In this document: piece by piece, positions 62,591-64,000 of the stretch
How positions within the stretch are numbered: position 1 is the stretch's first letter
Layout: every line of letters starts with the position of its first letter
NCBI RefSeq assembly: GCF_009720365.1
Contig: NZ_ML769314.1
Location: 549,264 to 613,263, forward strand
Source of the DNA: Catellatospora paridis
GTDB lineage: Bacteria; Actinomycetota; Actinomycetes; Mycobacteriales; Micromonosporaceae
Length of the DNA: 64,000 nucleotides
Direction of reading: 5' to 3'
Position numbers and translations under genes: made by a program
The notes under the pieces: model-generated
What the model was told of the DNA's origin: nothing
The model's database searches: none
What the model saw: only the letters and a program-made list of their open reading frames with translations

Positions 62591-63739
62591 TCAGGCGGGG
62601 AGGCGGAGTTTCATGACGCTTCCCGTGGTGGCGCAGACGGAGCAGGTGGTGATGTAGGCGTTGCGGTTGCGGATGGCGATGCCGCCGGGGTGGTCGACCT
62701 TGTCGAGGACCAGTTCGGGGGTTTTGCCCTCGCCGCGGATGCGCATCAGGGCGCCGACGCCTCGGCTGGGGCCGAACATCGAGGTGTGGGTGAACTCCAG
62801 GGCGTACAGGGAGCCGTCGGGGCCGAAGGCGATGTCGACGACCGTGGTCAGGCCCTCGGCGTACACCGTGGGTTCCTGGCCCGGCACGACCTTGAAGATG
62901 CGGGCCGACCCGGTGGTGAACGGGCGTCCGGTCAGCTCGGCGACGTAGTACGCGCCGTCCTTGTAGACCACGCCCATCGGCACCGACTGCATCGGCAGCA
63001 TGGTGCCGGGCGGCATGTTGAACGCGGGCGGCGCGGGCATCTGCCGCTCGGGGAACACCGCCAGGGTGCTCACCTGGCCCGCGGGCGTGACGAACAGCAG
63101 CGAGTTCGCGCCCGCGTCGACGACCGCGGCCCCGCCCGGCCCGAACGCCACCGACTGCGCGTTGGAGTCCAGCTCACCGCCGTCGGGGTTGTTCGCGGCC
63201 TCGTGGCCGGCGATGTCGGCGATGCGCTGGGTGGCCAGGTGCTGCGAGAACCAGTCGCCCGACCAGTCCCGGCGCACCGACACCAGCCGGCCCATCTGGC
63301 TGCCCGGCTCGGGCAGCCCGTCCCGGGTGGCCGGGGCCTCGCTCAGGCCCACCGTGAGCAGGGCGCGGTCGAAGCGGTTGAACGCGATGTCGTCGGGCCC
63401 GATCGCCTCGGTGCCGTCGGGGCCTGCCAGCGAGGGCAGGCCGGTCAGCACCCGGGTCACGGTGCCGTCGCGGTCGAGGCGGGCCAGCGCGCCGGTGGCG
63501 CCCAGGCAGCCGATGCCCTGGGGACGCGGCAGGCAGGTCGGGTTGGCGGCGCCGTCGGCGCCCCGGCCGGCCTCGGTGACGTAGAGGGTGCCGTCGCGGT
63601 CGAAGGCGAGGCCGCGTGGGTTGCTCAACCCCGTGGCCAGGACGGTCACGTTCGGCGCCGCCGTGGCGGGCACGCCCTGGGCGACGGCGGACAGGATCAC
63701 GGCCGACGCGATGGCCAGCCGTTTCATGGATACGAACAC
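62591..63739 (-). CDS. Secreted ScyD/ScyE-like beta-propeller protein
   Basis: This 382-residue secreted protein is of the ScyD/ScyE type, with repeated NHL-like strands. The hydrophobic signal MKRLAIASAVILSAVAQG lies at residues about 5-22, with a consensus A-x-A cleavage region near residue 27 (VPATAAP). Repeats include GLSNPRGLAFDRDGTLYVTEAG, AFGPGGAAVVDAGANSLLF, DIAFGPDGSLYALEF and VDHPGGIAIRNRNAYIT, as in six- or seven-bladed propellers. Four Cys are present, including CSVC near the end. GTG 63739 with GGAGG is favoured over ATG 63727. No catalytic motif identifies a reaction. It is convergent to the polyketide genes and probably separate from them. Confidence 0.85.
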   Translation of the reverse strand: MFVSMKRLAIASAVILSAVAQGVPATAAPNVTVLATGLSNPRGLAFDRDGTLYVTEAGRGADGAANPTCLPRPQGIGCLGATGALARLDRDGTVTRVLTGLPSLAGPDGTEAIGPDDIAFNRFDRALLTVGLSEAPATRDGLPEPGSQMGRLVSVRRDWSGDWFSQHLATQRIADIAGHEAANNPDGGELDSNAQSVAFGPGGAAVVDAGANSLLFVTPAGQVSTLAVFPERQMPAPPAFNMPPGTMLPMQSVPMGVVYKDGAYYVAELTGRPFTTGSARIFKVVPGQEPTVYAEGLTTVVDIAFGPDGSLYALEFTHTSMFGPSRGVGALMRIRGEGKTPELVLDKVDHPGGIAIRNRNAYITTCSVCATTGSVMKLRLPA

Positions 63740-63919
63740 GAAGTTGCCTCCGGCGGGCAGGGTCAGGTGTCCGTACCAATAAAACCTATATCGCCCCATT
63801 TACCCTGCGTGACGCGCCAACCACGCTGTGCCATCTCGCCCGGACCCCGCTCTCACCCACCCGCCACGCGGCGGCCCCGGCGGCCCGGTGGGCGGGGCGG
63901 GGGTGGACCGGGAGGTGGG
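63740..63919. other. Non-coding gap upstream of the ScyD-like gene
   Basis: This 180-bp interval lies between the 62591 gene start and the stop of the partial gene at the window end. TATA-type AT-rich bases (aaaacctatat) near 63780-63792 probably belong to the ScyD-like promoter. The rest is GC-rich without clear features. Confidence 0.35.
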
Positions 63920-64000
63920 TCAGCAGGGGGCCGGTTCGGTGGCCGGGGTGGCGGACGGGGCTGGGGTGGGCGGCACCGGGTCGGCGGCCGGAGCCGTGGC
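63920..64000 (-). CDS. C-terminal end of a Pro/Ala/Thr-rich protein (partial)
   Basis: Only the last 26 codons are inside the window. They read A-T-A-P-A-A-D-P-V-P-P-T-P-A-P-S and end P-A-P-C before TGA. Such a Pro/Ala/Thr tail suits an exported or cell-wall protein. Because GC-rich DNA often stays open in every frame, this may instead be non-coding. The identity of the gene cannot be judged from this fragment. Confidence 0.35.
   Translation of the reverse strand, partial: ATAPAADPVPPTPAPSATPATEPAPC

Overview
The window is high-GC actinobacterial DNA. Nearly every gene has G or C at third codon positions, many genes start with GTG or TTG, and many neighbours overlap by ATGA or GTGA. The division block yggS-sepF-yggT-divIVA, the HisA/PriA-type his cluster, T7SS-type proteins and a SARP-controlled type II polyketide cluster together suggest a filamentous actinomycete, most likely Micromonosporaceae. 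The family assignment is inferred from gene content and general knowledge, not from a search.

Layout. (1) 1-9.6 kb: chromosomal housekeeping genes, namely the tail of the division cluster (yggS, sepF, yggT, divIVA), a membrane protein with a Cys-rich tail, a DUF167 protein, a CPA-type cation/proton antiporter, a DksA/TraR-type zinc protein with a histone-like tail, lspA, an RluA-family pseudouridine synthase and an anchored protein. (2) 9.8-14.5 kb: a MinD-like ATPase with an altered Walker A motif, then dnaE. (3) 14.6-27.3 kb: an accessory toxin locus. It has a T7SS EspC-like protein and a YbaB-like protein, divergent from an 8.3-kb open frame. That frame encodes a CpnT-like leader, two papain-like toxin domains, two RelA/SpoT-like domains and a C-terminal HExxE domain. 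Two paralogous small immunity-type genes lie out of frame inside it and a third overlaps its end. Two SUKH/YwqJ-deaminase-like genes follow tail to tail. (4) 27.4-36.7 kb: the his cluster (hisD-C-B-H-membrane protein-hisA ... hisF), interrupted by a LysR/EamA pair. (5) 36.8-45.4 kb: a Bax-inhibitor-like protein, an RND pump pair with a miniature adaptor, and a PAP2 phosphatase. (6) 45.5-62.5 kb: a type II PKS cluster with KS-alpha, KS-beta, SARP, aromatase/cyclase, a CoA ligase fused to an ABM monooxygenase, ACP, its own acetyl-CoA carboxylase (AccDA fusion, AccB, AccC), an FAD monooxygenase, a metal-dependent cyclase and a SnoaL-like protein, with a multicopper oxidase and an alpha/beta hydrolase at the left edge. 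(7) 62.6-64 kb: a secreted ScyD-like beta-propeller and the end of an unidentified gene.

How it works together. The polyketide genes form a plausible self-sufficient unit: AccDA/AccB/AccC make malonyl-CoA, KS-alpha/KS-beta/ACP build the chain, the di-domain aromatase/cyclase and the other cyclases fold it, and the FAD, ABM and perhaps multicopper enzymes oxidise it. The SARP may act on five heptamers at an exact 11-bp period in the divergent promoter. No ketoreductase is visible here.

The most unusual features are the tandem toxin/immunity cassettes kept in one reading frame with immunity genes embedded in another frame; a 69-75 bp repeat that begins and ends in ATGA-type codons and joins genes of the his and PKS operons; and related inverted repeats at four gene-end junctions.
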